The notes beneath the pieces were generated by a model. The model was not told the origin of the DNA. It did not search any database and worked only from the letters and a program-made list of their open reading frames with translations. A stretch of DNA of 64,000 bases. It comes from Streptomyces sp. WZ-12. Its GTDB lineage: Bacteria; Actinomycetota; Actinomycetes; Streptomycetales; Streptomycetaceae. A program made the translations under genes and the position numbers. Every line of letters begins with the position of its first letter. Positions within the stretch are counted from its first letter, which is position 1. The stretch lies in the NCBI RefSeq assembly GCF_028898845.1, contig NZ_CP118574.1, forward strand, positions 1,984,001-2,048,000, in the 5' to 3' direction. Positions 16,249-25,336 of the stretch are shown here, piece after piece.

Positions 16249-16548
16249 GATCCGGACGCTAACAGCGACCACTGACAGTCCGGTGCGGATCAGCTGAATC
16301 CAGCTCCGCTGGAACGATTCGGCGACGCTCCGCGTCGCCAGGTTCAGATTCGCTTCACCACCAGTCTGAAGGCCGGTGCACTTCGATTGAATCCCGGTAG
16401 CGCGCCGGAGGAGCCCGTTCCGGCGGCCGATCGGGGCCCGGTCGGGGCGGGTTCGCCCGTACACGGCGATCGGGGCCCGGTTCAACGAGGGCAAGGTCAC
16501 AGCGCTTTCCCCTGCTCCGGCCAACGACCGTTCCCCTAGCCTGCTGCC
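16249..16548. other. Upstream region of mutA with IS left-end hairpin and direct repeat
   Basis: The left part holds a perfect hairpin, GGCGACGC-TCC-GCGTCGCC (16321-16339), a candidate left end of the IS relic. The right part holds a 15-base direct repeat, CGATCGGGGCCCGGT at 16428-16442 and 16467-16481, 39 bases apart, and the promoter of the mutase operon. No ribosome site matches the usual GGAGG before ATG 16549. No gene is seen. Confidence 0.5.
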
Positions 16549-18435
16549 ATGACCGCCGAGTCCCCCGAACTCCCCCTGGCCGGCGCCTTCCCGGCCGCTG
16601 ATCGCGAGCAGTGGCAGCGTCTGGTCGAGGGCGTACTGCGCAAGTCGGGCGCCACCGAGGCCGCGGGTGCCGCCGCCGAGGACGCGCTCGCCACGGATCT
16701 CCAGGACGGGATCCGTGTCCGCCCGCTCTACACCGCCCAGGACGCGCCGCCCGCCGCCGGCCTGCCTGGTTTCCCGCCGTTCGTGCGGGCGTCCCGTCCG
16801 GAGGGCAGTGCCGCCTCCGGGTGGGACGTGCGCCAGCGGCAGCACGGCACCGATCCCCGACGGGTCAACGAGGCGCTCCTCGCCGACCTGGAGAACGGCG
16901 TCACCTCCGTGTGGTTGACGGTCGGCGACGGCGGCGTCCCGGTGTCCGGCCTGGCGGAGGCGGTGCGGGGGGTCTACCTGGACCTGGCGCCGGTGGTGCT
17001 GGACGCGGGCCCGGAATTCCCGGCGGCGGCCGAGGAGTTGCTGCGGCTGTACCAGGAGTCGGGGGTGGCGCTGTCGGAGGCGGCCGGGGTGCTCGGCGCC
17101 GATCCGCTGGGCGAGCTGGCCCGTACCGGCGACGACCGCGGGCTGGCCGACGGGCTGGCGGACGCCGCGCGCTGGGCCGGCCGGGTCGCCGGGAGCGCGC
17201 CGGGGATCCGCACGGTGTCCGTCGACGCGCTGCCGTACCACGAGGCGGGCGGCTCGGCGGCCGAGGAGTTGGGGGCCTCGCTGGCCAGCGGGGTCGGCTA
17301 TCTGCGCGCGCTCACCGAGGGCGGGTCGGGCCTGGGCATCGACGCGGCCTGTCGGCAGTTGGAGTTCCGGTATGCCGCGAGTGCCGATCAGTTCCTGACG
17401 ATCGCCAAGCTGCGCGCGGCGCGGCTGTTGTGGGCGCGGGTGGCCGAGGTCTGCGGGGCGTCGCCGGCCGGTGCCGCGCAGCGTCAACACGCGGTCACCT
17501 CCTCGGTGATGATGACGCGTCGGGACCCGTGGGTGAACATGCTGCGCACCACGGTGGCCGGGCTGTCCGCGGGCGTCGGCGGCGCCGATGCGGTGACGGT
17601 GCTGCCGTTCGACGCGGCGGTGGGGCTGCCGGACGCGTTCGCCCGGCGCATCGCCCGCAACACCCAGTCGGTGCTGCTGGAGGAGTCGCACCTGGCGAAG
17701 GTGATCGACCCGGCGGGCGGCTCCTGGTACGTCGAGCGGCTCACCGCCGAACTCGCCCGCGCCGGCTGGGCGTTCTTCCAGGAGATCGAGGCAGCGGGCG
17801 GGCAGGCCGCCGCGCTGCGGTCCGGGATGCTCGGCGAGCGGTTGGCCAAGACCTGGCGGCGGCGCGGCGCTGAGCTGGCGCACCGCCGGGAGCCGATCAC
17901 CGGCGTCAGCGAGTTCCCGCTGCTGGCCGAGGCGCCGCTGTCCCGCGAGCCGGCGCCGGCACCGGCCGGCGGGGGGCTGCCGCGGGTGCGTCGGGACGAT
18001 GCGTTCGAGGCGCTGCGGGCCCGTTCGGACGCCCGGTCGGCGGCCGGTGGGGCGCGGCCGAAGGTGTTCCTGGCCGCGCTGGGCCCGGTCGCGGCGCACA
18101 CCGCGCGGGTGGCGTTCGCCGCCAACCTCTTCCAGGCGGGCGGGATCGAGACCGATACGGAGCGGGTGACGGCCGCGTCGGTGGCCGGGGCGTTCGCGGC
18201 GAGCGGCGCGCGGATCGCGTGCCTGTGCGCCAGTGACACCGGCTACGCCGAGCAGGCGGCGGAGGTGGCCGAGGCGCTGAAGTCGGCCGGGGCGGCGCGG
18301 GTGTACCTGGCGGGCAAACCGGGCGGCCGCCGGGAGGAGTTCGTGGCGGCCGGGGTGGACACGTTCGTGTTCGCCGGCTGCGATGCGGCCGGGGTGCTGT
18401 CCTCGGCCCTGGATGTCACGGAGGTGGCGGCATGA
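16549..18435 (+). CDS. mutA: Methylmalonyl-CoA mutase small (beta) subunit
   Basis: A 628-residue homologue of the mutase barrel. It keeps recognisable mutase features ([17 protein letters not shown] start, [78 protein letters not shown]). Its C-terminal domain lacks the D-x-H-x-x-G cobalamin-binding signature, which defines the non-catalytic small subunit of actinobacterial heterodimers. It pairs with MutB to convert methylmalonyl-CoA and succinyl-CoA, feeding polyketide precursor supply and propionate use. Its stop overlaps the mutB start (ATGA), so production is coupled one to one. Confidence 0.95.
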   Translation: MTAESPELPLAGAFPAADREQWQRLVEGVLRKSGATEAAGAAAEDALATDLQDGIRVRPLYTAQDAPPAAGLPGFPPFVRASRPEGSAASGWDVRQRQHGTDPRRVNEALLADLENGVTSVWLTVGDGGVPVSGLAEAVRGVYLDLAPVVLDAGPEFPAAAEELLRLYQESGVALSEAAGVLGADPLGELARTGDDRGLADGLADAARWAGRVAGSAPGIRTVSVDALPYHEAGGSAAEELGASLASGVGYLRALTEGGSGLGIDAACRQLEFRYAASADQFLTIAKLRAARLLWARVAEVCGASPAGAAQRQHAVTSSVMMTRRDPWVNMLRTTVAGLSAGVGGADAVTVLPFDAAVGLPDAFARRIARNTQSVLLEESHLAKVIDPAGGSWYVERLTAELARAGWAFFQEIEAAGGQAAALRSGMLGERLAKTWRRRGAELAHRREPITGVSEFPLLAEAPLSREPAPAPAGGGLPRVRRDDAFEALRARSDARSAAGGARPKVFLAALGPVAAHTARVAFAANLFQAGGIETDTERVTAASVAGAFAASGARIACLCASDTGYAEQAAEVAEALKSAGAARVYLAGKPGGRREEFVAAGVDTFVFAGCDAAGVLSSALDVTEVAA

Positions 18436-20705
18436 AGGAGACGGCACAGGGAGCGGGCGCCACGGGCGCCGCCTCGGGCCACGTCCCCGGGAAGGCAGGC
18501 GCCATCCCGGACTTCAGCACGGTGGAGCTGGGCACCCCGTCGGGCACGGCGGCGCCCGGTGACGGGGCCGGCTGGGCGGAGGCGGTGCAGCAGGCCACCG
18601 GCAAGAGCGTCGAGGACCTGACCTGGGAGACGCCGGAGGGCATCGACGTCAAGCCGCTCTACACCGAAGCGGACCTGGCGGGGCTGGACTTCCTGGGCAC
18701 GTACCCGGGCATCGCGCCGTATCTGCGCGGCCCGTACCCGACGATGTACGTCAACCAGCCCTGGACGGTGCGGCAGTACGCCGGCTTCTCCACCGCGGAG
18801 GAGTCCAACGCCTTCTACCGCCGCAACCTCGCCGCCGGCCAGAAGGGCCTGTCGGTCGCCTTCGACCTGCCCACCCACCGCGGCTACGACAGCGACCACC
18901 CGCGGGTGACCGGCGACGTCGGCATGGCGGGCGTGGCCATCGACTCGATCTACGACATGCGGCAGCTCTTCGAGGGCATCCCGCTGGACAAGATGACGGT
19001 GTCGATGACGATGAACGGCGCGGTGCTGCCCGTGCTCGCGCTCTACATCGTGGCCGCCGAGGAACAGGGCGTACCGCCCGAGAAGTTGGCCGGGACCATC
19101 CAGAACGACATCCTCAAGGAGTTCATGGTCCGCAACACCTACATCTATCCGCCGCAGCCCTCCATGCGGATCATCTCCGACATCTTCGCGTACACCTCGC
19201 AGAAGATGCCGCGCTACAACTCCATCTCGATCTCCGGCTACCACATCCAGGAGGCGGGCGCGACGGCCGACCTGGAGCTGGCGTACACCCTCGCGGACGG
19301 GGTCGAGTACCTGCGGGCCGGCATGGCGGCCGGGATGGACGTGGACGCCTTCGCGCCGCGGCTGTCCTTCTTCTGGGCGATCGGCATGAACTTCTTCATG
19401 GAGATCGCCAAGCTGCGCGCGGCCCGGCTGCTGTGGGCGAAGCTGGTCTCGCAGTTCGAGCCGAAGAACCCCAAGTCCCTTTCGCTGCGCACCCATTCGC
19501 AGACCTCCGGCTGGTCGCTGACCGCGCAGGACGTGTTCAACAACGTCACCCGCACGTGTGTGGAGGCGATGGCGGCGACCCAGGGCCACACCCAGTCGCT
19601 GCACACCAACGCCCTGGACGAGGCGCTGGCGCTGCCCACCGACTTCTCGGCCCGGATCGCCCGCAACACCCAGCTCTTCCTCCAACAGGAGTCGGGCACC
19701 TGCCGGGTGATCGACCCGTGGGGCGGCAGCGCGTACGTCGAGCGGCTCACCCACGACCTGGCGCGCCGGGCCTGGGCGCACATCGAGGAGGTCGAGGCGG
19801 CCGGTGGGATGGCCAAGGCGATCGACGCGGGCATCCCCAAGCTGCGGGTGGAGGAGGCCGCGGCCCGTACGCAGGCGCGGATCGACTCGGGCCGGCAGGC
19901 GCTGATCGGCGTCAACAAGTACCGGGTGGAGACGGACGAGGAGATCGAGGTCCTCAAGGTCGACAACTCCGCGGTGCGGGCGCAGCAGATCGACAAGCTC
20001 AGGCGGCTGCGGGCGGAGCGCGACGAGGACGCCTGTCGGCGGGCGCTGCGGGCGCTGACCGAGGCGGCGAAGGCCGGCCCCGGCCCGGGACTTGAGGGCA
20101 ACCTGCTGGCCCTGGCGGTGGACGCGGCCCGGGCGATGGCGACGGTCGGCGAGATCTCGGACGCCCTGGAGGAGGTCTACGGACGCCACTCGGGCCAGAT
20201 CCGTACCATCTCCGGTGTGTACCGAGACGAAGCGGGCCCCTCGTCGGGGGTCGAGCGCACCCGGGAGTTGGTGGCCGCGTTCGAGCGTGCCGAGGGGCGC
20301 CGGCCGCGCATCCTGGTGGCCAAGATGGGCCAGGACGGCCACGACCGCGGCCAGAAGGTGATCGCCACGGCCTTCGCCGACCTGGGCTTCGACGTGGACG
20401 TCGGCCCGCTGTTCCAGACCCCGGCGGAGGTGGCCCGGCAGGCGGTGGAGGCCGACGTGCACATCGTCGGGGTGTCCTCGCTGGCCGCCGGCCATCTGAC
20501 GCTGGTGCCGGCGCTGCGGGAGGCGTTGGCGGCCCAGGAGCGGGAGGACATCACCGTCGTGGTCGGCGGGGTGATCCCGCCGCAGGACGTCCAGCCGCTG
20601 CGGGACATGGGCGCGGCGGCGGTGTTCCTGCCCGGCACGGTCATCCCGGACGCGGCCCACGACCTGGTGCGGGACCTGGCAACGGCCCTCGGCCACGAGC
20701 TGTAG
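18432..20705 (+). CDS. mutB: Methylmalonyl-CoA mutase large (alpha) subunit, B12-dependent
   Basis: A 757-residue catalytic subunit. The substrate barrel includes [44 protein letters not shown] and [20 protein letters not shown]. The C-terminal cobalamin domain has [15 protein letters not shown], where Asp635 and His637 form the D-x-H-x-x-G motif whose histidine coordinates cobalt. The N terminus is about 25 residues longer than the Streptomyces cinnamonensis protein I recall, with an Ala/Gly-rich leader. It is coupled to mutA and followed 19 bases later by meaB. Very secure. Confidence 0.97.
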   Translation: MKETAQGAGATGAASGHVPGKAGAIPDFSTVELGTPSGTAAPGDGAGWAEAVQQATGKSVEDLTWETPEGIDVKPLYTEADLAGLDFLGTYPGIAPYLRGPYPTMYVNQPWTVRQYAGFSTAEESNAFYRRNLAAGQKGLSVAFDLPTHRGYDSDHPRVTGDVGMAGVAIDSIYDMRQLFEGIPLDKMTVSMTMNGAVLPVLALYIVAAEEQGVPPEKLAGTIQNDILKEFMVRNTYIYPPQPSMRIISDIFAYTSQKMPRYNSISISGYHIQEAGATADLELAYTLADGVEYLRAGMAAGMDVDAFAPRLSFFWAIGMNFFMEIAKLRAARLLWAKLVSQFEPKNPKSLSLRTHSQTSGWSLTAQDVFNNVTRTCVEAMAATQGHTQSLHTNALDEALALPTDFSARIARNTQLFLQQESGTCRVIDPWGGSAYVERLTHDLARRAWAHIEEVEAAGGMAKAIDAGIPKLRVEEAAARTQARIDSGRQALIGVNKYRVETDEEIEVLKVDNSAVRAQQIDKLRRLRAERDEDACRRALRALTEAAKAGPGPGLEGNLLALAVDAARAMATVGEISDALEEVYGRHSGQIRTISGVYRDEAGPSSGVERTRELVAAFERAEGRRPRILVAKMGQDGHDRGQKVIATAFADLGFDVDVGPLFQTPAEVARQAVEADVHIVGVSSLAAGHLTLVPALREALAAQEREDITVVVGGVIPPQDVQPLRDMGAAAVFLPGTVIPDAAHDLVRDLATALGHEL

Positions 20706-20724
20706 AGCGGAGGGCTGGAGGGCG

Positions 20725-21798
20725 ATGACTCCGAGGATCGACGTCGACCGGTACGCCGAGGGGGTGCGGGCCGGTTCCCGTGCCTGGATCGCCCGCGCGG
20801 TGACGCTGGTGGAATCCACCCGCGCCGACCACCGCGCGGCCGCCCAACAGTTGTTGGTCAGGCTGCTGCCGCACTCCGGTGCGGCCCGGCGGGTGGGCAT
20901 CAGCGGCGTACCGGGCGTCGGCAAGTCGACCTTCATCGACGCGCTGGGCTCGCTGTTGACGGGGCTGGGGCACCGGGTGGCGGTGCTGGCCGTCGACCCG
21001 TCCTCCAGCCGCACCGGCGGCTCCATCCTGGGCGACAAGACCCGGATGGAGCGCCTGTCGACCGACCCGGCGGCGTTCGTCCGTCCCTCCCCCACCTCCG
21101 GGACGCTGGGCGGAGTGGCGCGGGCGACCAGGGAGTCGATCGTGGTGATGGAGGCCGCCGGGTACGACGTGGTGCTGGTGGAGACGGTCGGCGTCGGCCA
21201 GTCGGAGACCACCGTCGCCAACATGGTCGACACCTTCCTGCTGTTGACGCTGGCCCGGACCGGCGATCAGCTCCAGGGCATCAAGAAGGGCGTCCTGGAA
21301 CTGGCTGACCTGGTGTCGGTCAACAAGGCGGACGGCCCGCACGAGCGGGACGCCCGCTCCGCGGCGCGCGAACTCGCCGGTGCACTGCGGCTGTTGCGCC
21401 CCCAAGCCCTCCACTCCGATCGAGCAGGGGGGACCCCCACCCCGGACGCCGTCTGGACCCCTCCGGTGCTCACCTGTAGCGCCCGCGAGGGCACCGGCCT
21501 GAAGACGGTGTGGGAGCGGATCGAGCAGCACCGCACCCTGCTGGAGTCCACCGGTGCGCTGGCCGAGCGGCGCCGCGTGCAGCAGGTGGACTGGACCTGG
21601 TCGATGGTCCGGGAGCGGCTGATCGACCTGCTCCAGGAGCACCCGGACGTGCGGCGGTTGGGCCCGGAGGTCGAACGGGCGGTGCGGGCCGGCGAGATCA
21701 CCGCGACGCTGGCGGCGGAACGGCTGCTGGCGGCGTTCGGCCTGGGCCATGGCCTCGACGGCGACCCGGGCGTCGAGGCGCACGGTCGACTTGGCTGA
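20725..21798 (+). CDS. meaB: MeaB/ArgK-type GTPase chaperone for methylmalonyl-CoA mutase
   Basis: A 357-residue G3E GTPase. Walker A is GVPGVGKST (about residues 57-65), followed by AVDPSSSRTGGSILGDKTRM (switch region), ETVGVGQSE (G3) and VNKADGP (G4, NKxD). MeaB proteins gate cofactor loading and protect the mutase from inactivation. Third gene of mutA-mutB-meaB. The ribosome site GGAGGG lies just upstream of ATG 20725. Confidence 0.95.
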   Translation: MTPRIDVDRYAEGVRAGSRAWIARAVTLVESTRADHRAAAQQLLVRLLPHSGAARRVGISGVPGVGKSTFIDALGSLLTGLGHRVAVLAVDPSSSRTGGSILGDKTRMERLSTDPAAFVRPSPTSGTLGGVARATRESIVVMEAAGYDVVLVETVGVGQSETTVANMVDTFLLLTLARTGDQLQGIKKGVLELADLVSVNKADGPHERDARSAARELAGALRLLRPQALHSDRAGGTPTPDAVWTPPVLTCSAREGTGLKTVWERIEQHRTLLESTGALAERRRVQQVDWTWSMVRERLIDLLQEHPDVRRLGPEVERAVRAGEITATLAAERLLAAFGLGHGLDGDPGVEAHGRLG

Positions 21799-21905
21799 GT
21801 CACCCCGTACTCATCCGCGGAGCTGAGTAGCCGGGCTCATGACGAACGGGCGCCCGGCCCCGATGATGTCGGTGCCAACCCACCGACTGGGGCCGGGAGT
21901 TCATC

Positions 21906-22274
21906 ATGGGCGCCAACAGCTATCCGCAGGATGTCGAGCGCGGGCTCTTCGAGGGCAATCCGCTGGCGGGGTTGATCGAGGGGTTCTGTCTCACGTTGGA
22001 CGCGGGCGGGGACCTGGAGGCCAGACCCGTGGTCCACGTCCAGTTGCGGGCCGGGGCGAACCTCTCCGCGGTCGAGGCGGACCAGCTGGCCAAAGTCTGC
22101 CAGCACGGCGTGCAGCGCCAACTGGACGCTCTCGACGGTGACTTCGCGCCGCTTCCCGATCAGGGACCGGCCGCCAGCGAACTGGCCATCGCGCTCCACC
22201 CGTACGGCAGCGGCCCGTTCGCCGATCCCTCCGCGATCCGCGACGGCTATCTGGTGCGCGGCGACGAGCTCTGA
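21906..22274 (+). CDS. Small protein of unknown function
   Basis: A 122-residue acidic soluble protein beginning MGANSYPQDVERGLFEGNPLAGL. It has no signal peptide, membrane segment or recognised motif. ATG 21906 follows GGGAG. Codon use is like its neighbours. Its 3' end overlaps the convergent LysR gene by 28 bases, which is uncommon; either both are real or the LysR stop readthrough region is merely tolerated. No family recognised. Confidence 0.65.
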   Translation: MGANSYPQDVERGLFEGNPLAGLIEGFCLTLDAGGDLEARPVVHVQLRAGANLSAVEADQLAKVCQHGVQRQLDALDGDFAPLPDQGPAASELAIALHPYGSGPFADPSAIRDGYLVRGDEL

Positions 22275-23188
22275 GCCGCGGCCCCGCCGGGCGGGTCCGC
22301 CGGCGCGTCGCCGGTGGGCGCGAAGTGCGCCAGGGCCAGGTCCCGGAAGCGCGCCGCGGCCGCCGAGAGATGGCCGTCCGCGCGCCGGACCAGGCTGAGC
22401 GTGCGGACGCAGTCGGGGGCGTCGATGCGCAGCCAGGCGATCGATTCCGGCAGGGGGGCGATGCGGGCGACCGTGGGGAGCAGTCCGATGCCGATCCCGG
22501 CCCCGATGAGGTAGGGGGTGACGCCCGGCTCGTCGCCCTCACAGGCGATCACCGGGCGCTGCCCGGTGGGTGCGAACAGCCTTTCCAGGAGGGCGCGTTG
22601 CCAGTGCCCGGGCCGGGTGGTGAGGAACGGCTCGTCGAGCAGGTCGGCCACCGTGACCCGTTCCCGGCCGGCCAGCCGGTGTCCGGCCGGGACGACGAGC
22701 CGAACCTCCTCGCGCCGCAGCGGAATCTCCTCCAGCCCGGGGGCGGTCAGCGGTTGCGAGGCGATGCAGAAGTCCACCTCGCGGGCGCCGAGTTGGGCCA
22801 GCATCGCGCCAGGGGTGGACTGGAGGAGCCGGACCGCGACGCCGGGGTGTGCGGCGCGGAAGTCGCCCAGGAGCGGGGCGAGCGGCAGCAGGGTCTCGGC
22901 GGCGAGCGCGAGGGTGCCCCGGTCGGGGGCGGCGGCGTCGGCCAACTCGGCGCACCCTTGGTCGAGTTCGTCCAGGGCCCGTTCCACCCGGCGGAGGAAG
23001 GCGGTCCCGTAGCCGTTGAGCCGGACGGTGCGGCCCTGTCGGTCGAAGAGCGGCACCCCGAGCTCGGCCTCCAGCCGGGCGATGGTCCGGCTCACCGAGG
23101 GCTGGGCGACCCGTAGTTCCTCGGCGGCCCGGCTGATGTGCTCCCGGCGTGCGACCGCGCGGAAGTAGCGCAGCGACAGCAGGTCCAT
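22247..23188 (-). CDS. LysR-family transcriptional regulator
   Basis: A 313-residue LysR protein starting MDLLSLRYFRAVARREHISRA; the HTH reads AAEELRVAQPSVSRTIARLEAELGVPLFDRQGR, the family signature. The effector domain begins near residue 90 (GTLALAAETLLPLAPLL) and contains VDFCIASQPL and GAGIGIGLLPTVA. ATG 23188 was chosen over upstream ATG 23212 because it matches the family start. The gene lies 39 bases behind the ATPase gene in the same direction. No divergent target gene is obvious. Confidence 0.92.
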   Translation of the reverse strand: MDLLSLRYFRAVARREHISRAAEELRVAQPSVSRTIARLEAELGVPLFDRQGRTVRLNGYGTAFLRRVERALDELDQGCAELADAAAPDRGTLALAAETLLPLAPLLGDFRAAHPGVAVRLLQSTPGAMLAQLGAREVDFCIASQPLTAPGLEEIPLRREEVRLVVPAGHRLAGRERVTVADLLDEPFLTTRPGHWQRALLERLFAPTGQRPVIACEGDEPGVTPYLIGAGIGIGLLPTVARIAPLPESIAWLRIDAPDCVRTLSLVRRADGHLSAAAARFRDLALAHFAPTGDAPADPPGGAAAQSSSPRTR

Positions 23189-23227
23189 CGACTTCCGGCC
23201 CCCCGTGATCACTCCCCGCGGCCCCTT

Positions 23228-23701
23228 TCAGCCGCGCCCCACCACCGTAGCCCACACCGTCTTGCCCGCGTGATCGGGAAGCGTCCAGCCCCAGGCGTCG
23301 CTGAGCTCGTCGACGAGGCGGAGGCCGCGCCCGGACTCGGCGAGCGCGTCCTGCTGTCGGAGTACGGGAGCCCCACTCCCGCCGTCGGAGACCGCGCACA
23401 GCACCCCGCGCTCCTGTCGGGTCAGCGCCAGCCAGGCGGGACAAAAGCGGTTGCCGCCAAGGGAGTTGAAGGCCAGTTCGAACGGGTCGGCGGGGGTGCC
23501 GTGGCGCAGGGCGTTGGTCACCAGTTCGGAGACGATCAGGACGGCGTTGTCGGCGAGGAGGGGGCACATCCGCCAGTCCTGGAGGGTGTCCCGGGTGAAG
23601 CGGCGGGCCTCCGCCACGGTGCACGCCGAACCGCTCAGCGCGCAGGCGGCGAAGCCGTCCAGCCCCGGCATCATCCCGGCGTCGCGCGCGGGGCCGGCCA
23701 T
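23228..23701 (-). CDS. Anti-sigma-type serine kinase-like ATPase (HATPase_c)
   Basis: A 157-residue single-domain ATPase of the RsbW/SpoIIAB-like family common in streptomycetes. The N-box is NAVLIVSELVTNALRHG, and the ATP lid region reads VSDGGSGAPVLR followed by SGRGLRLVDELSDAWG (G2). ATG 23701 is preceded by AAGGAGG at ideal spacing, which decides against the longer 23758 start. Such small ATPases are often encoded beside DUF397 and DUF5753 helix-turn-helix genes, as here on the opposite strand. They are thought to belong to developmental (WhiJ/AbaA-like) switches. Kinase activity is not certain. Confidence 0.85.
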   Translation of the reverse strand: MAGPARDAGMMPGLDGFAACALSGSACTVAEARRFTRDTLQDWRMCPLLADNAVLIVSELVTNALRHGTPADPFELAFNSLGGNRFCPAWLALTRQERGVLCAVSDGGSGAPVLRQQDALAESGRGLRLVDELSDAWGWTLPDHAGKTVWATVVGRG

Positions 23702-23973
23702 GGGCGTTCCTCCTTCCCGGAGGACGTCGCGCTCGGACTCTGCCGGGTGTGTGGTCATCACGATCTCCGCGGAGGGGCATACGGGTTGGGCGCGTCCGGG
23801 ACGGTCTGGGCGGGGCCGTCCCGAAGGGCTAATATCCTCGTCGACCGTCCAATGCTGCAAGTGCATCTGCAATTACATCGGCAAGGACGGTCACCCGGGA
23901 GCGGTATCACGCCAATGTGATCGCGGCCCCGGATCGGTCCCGAGCACATCTCCCCACCAAAGGAGCAGCTTTG
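23702..23973. promoter_or_regulatory. Divergent promoter region with TGCA repeats
   Basis: Between the ATPase and DUF397 genes lies TGCAAGTGCA (23856-23865) followed by TGCAAT (23868-23873), a clustered TGCA pattern in an otherwise GC-rich region. It may be the binding area of the neighbouring helix-turn-helix protein. No gene is seen. Confidence 0.3.
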
Positions 23974-24216
23974 ATGGAGTCGATGACCAACGGGATGCCG
24001 GCCACCGGCATCGAGGGCGCGGTCTGGCGCAAGAGCCGCCGCAGCAACCCCAGCGGCAACTGCGTTGAGCTGGCGGTTCTTTCGGACGGCGAGGTCGCGG
24101 TGCGCAACTCGCGACACGCGTCGGGGCCCGCGCTGATCTACCCCCGCAACGCGATGGCCGCCTTCGTACAGGCCGCGAAGGACGGCGAGTTCGACGATCT
24201 GTTCGCCTCCGGGTGA
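23974..24216 (+). CDS. DUF397 protein
   Basis: An 80-residue protein with the DUF397 core: WRKSRRSNPSGNCVELAVLSDGEVAVRNSR, then a helical end, AFVQAAKDGEFDDLF. ATG 23974 follows AAAGGAG by eight bases. These small proteins nearly always accompany a DUF5753 helix-turn-helix protein and are believed to bind or antagonise it. The partner follows 122 bases downstream in the same direction. Confidence 0.93.
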   Translation: MESMTNGMPATGIEGAVWRKSRRSNPSGNCVELAVLSDGEVAVRNSRHASGPALIYPRNAMAAFVQAAKDGEFDDLFASG

Positions 24217-24282
24217 CCCGATGACCGCCTCGGGGAGCTCTTTCTGAGGCATATGTCGACCGGATAGTCGGCGTAGGTGTAC

Positions 24283-24295
24283 GCCCCTTCGGGGC
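24283..24295. repeat. Short hairpin GCCCC-TTC-GGGGC
   Basis: A perfect 5-base stem with a 3-base loop between the DUF397 and DUF5753 genes. Too short to be a confident terminator; it may tune expression between the two. Confidence 0.3.
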
Positions 24296-24338
24296 AATGG
24301 GACACTGGGCGTTCGCCCGACCACTCAGGGGAGTCAGC

Positions 24339-25247
24339 ATGAGCGCCGCGCAGTCGAGCAGTGACCCGTCCCTGCGCCGCTATCTGGACCATCCGCGCGG
24401 CGGCCCCACCGTCCTGCGCATCGTGCTCGGCACCCAGTTGCGGCGGTTGCGGGAGGCCGCCGGCATCACCCGCGAGGCCGCCGGGCACACCATCCGGGCC
24501 TCGCACGCCAAGATCAGCCGCCTGGAACTGGGCCGGGTGAGCTGCAAGGAACGCGATGTCGCCGACCTGTTGACGCTGTACGGCGTCACCGACAGCGCCG
24601 CCCGCGCCACCTTCCTCACCCTCGCCCGCCGGACCAGCACGCCCGGGTGGTGGCACCAGTACAACGACGTGCTGCCCAGTTGGTTCGAGACCCATCTCGG
24701 CCTGGAGTCGGCCGCGTCGGTCATCCGTACCTACGAAGTCCAGTTCGTGCCGGGCCTGTTGCAGACGGCGGAGTACGCCCGTGCGGTGGCGCAGCTCGGG
24801 CACCCGACCGCCACGGCGGAGGAGACCGAGCAGCGGGTCGGGCTACGGATGGAGCGGCAGCGGTTGTTGACGCTCCCGGACGCGCCGCGACTGTGGGCGA
24901 TCCTCGACGAGGCGTGCCTGCGCCGGCCGTTGGGCGGTCCCGAGGTGATGCCCGGCCAGCTCCGGTACCTCATCGAGATGGCGCACCTGCCCAACGTCAC
25001 CCTCCAGGTCGCCCCGTTCGCCCTCGGCGGCCACGCGGCGGCCGGCGGGCCCATCACCATCCTCCGCTTCATGGAGCCCGACCTGCCCGACATCGTCTAC
25101 CTGGAGCAGCTCACCAGCGCGCTCTACCTGGACAAGCGCGACGACGTCGACCACTACCTCGCCGTGATGGACCGGCTCTCCGCCCAGGCGGAGTCGCCCC
25201 GGGAGTCGCTGCTGATATTGGAACGGCTGCTGAAACAGGAGAGTTGA
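24339..25247 (+). CDS. XRE-type helix-turn-helix regulator with DUF5753 domain
   Basis: A 302-residue protein. The helix-turn-helix is at about residues 30-85 (LGTQLRRLREAAGITREAAGHTIRASHAKISRLELGR). The C-terminal DUF5753 domain includes YEVQFVPGLLQTAEYARA, LDEACLRRPLGG, LRYLIEMAHLPNVTLQVAPF and DIVYLEQLTSALYLD. These are the core markers of the large actinobacterial WhiJ/BldB-linked family. ATG 24339 follows GGGGAG. It probably works with the DUF397 protein and the ATPase as one module. Confidence 0.93.
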   Translation: MSAAQSSSDPSLRRYLDHPRGGPTVLRIVLGTQLRRLREAAGITREAAGHTIRASHAKISRLELGRVSCKERDVADLLTLYGVTDSAARATFLTLARRTSTPGWWHQYNDVLPSWFETHLGLESAASVIRTYEVQFVPGLLQTAEYARAVAQLGHPTATAEETEQRVGLRMERQRLLTLPDAPRLWAILDEACLRRPLGGPEVMPGQLRYLIEMAHLPNVTLQVAPFALGGHAAAGGPITILRFMEPDLPDIVYLEQLTSALYLDKRDDVDHYLAVMDRLSAQAESPRESLLILERLLKQES

Positions 25248-25336
25248 CGCGGGGGCGGAGAGGGGTGGGAATACGGGACGGCTGCTTGCGTCCCCCACTC
25301 CACTTCCTCCCCGCGGGCTCGTGTCGTTACACCGTG

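Larger units (their letters stand above)
15505..16339 (-). mobile_element. Decayed IS200/IS605-type (tnpB-only) element
   Basis: The element is framed by the hairpin at 15508-15529 downstream of tnpB, which looks like the 3' end of the right end / guide-RNA scaffold, and a second hairpin at 16321-16339 upstream. Only a shortened tnpB lies inside; there is no tnpA transposase nearby. Ends are estimates: the exact insertion tetranucleotide cannot be set by eye. Confidence 0.6.

Noticed and set aside
16249..18447. N-terminal continuation of the tnpB frame into mutA on the opposite strand
   Set aside because: The TnpB protein clearly begins at MQLRYAF (16248); the rest is antisense to mutA.
18243..21233. 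A 996-codon minus-strand frame across mutB and meaB
   Set aside because: The plus strand encodes unmistakable mutase and GTPase proteins; the antisense translation has shadow composition.
15505..21798. Idea that the mutase operon was carried in by the insertion element
   Set aside because: The element ends before mutA, there is no second copy after meaB, and composition is uniform; the IS relic is just a neighbour.
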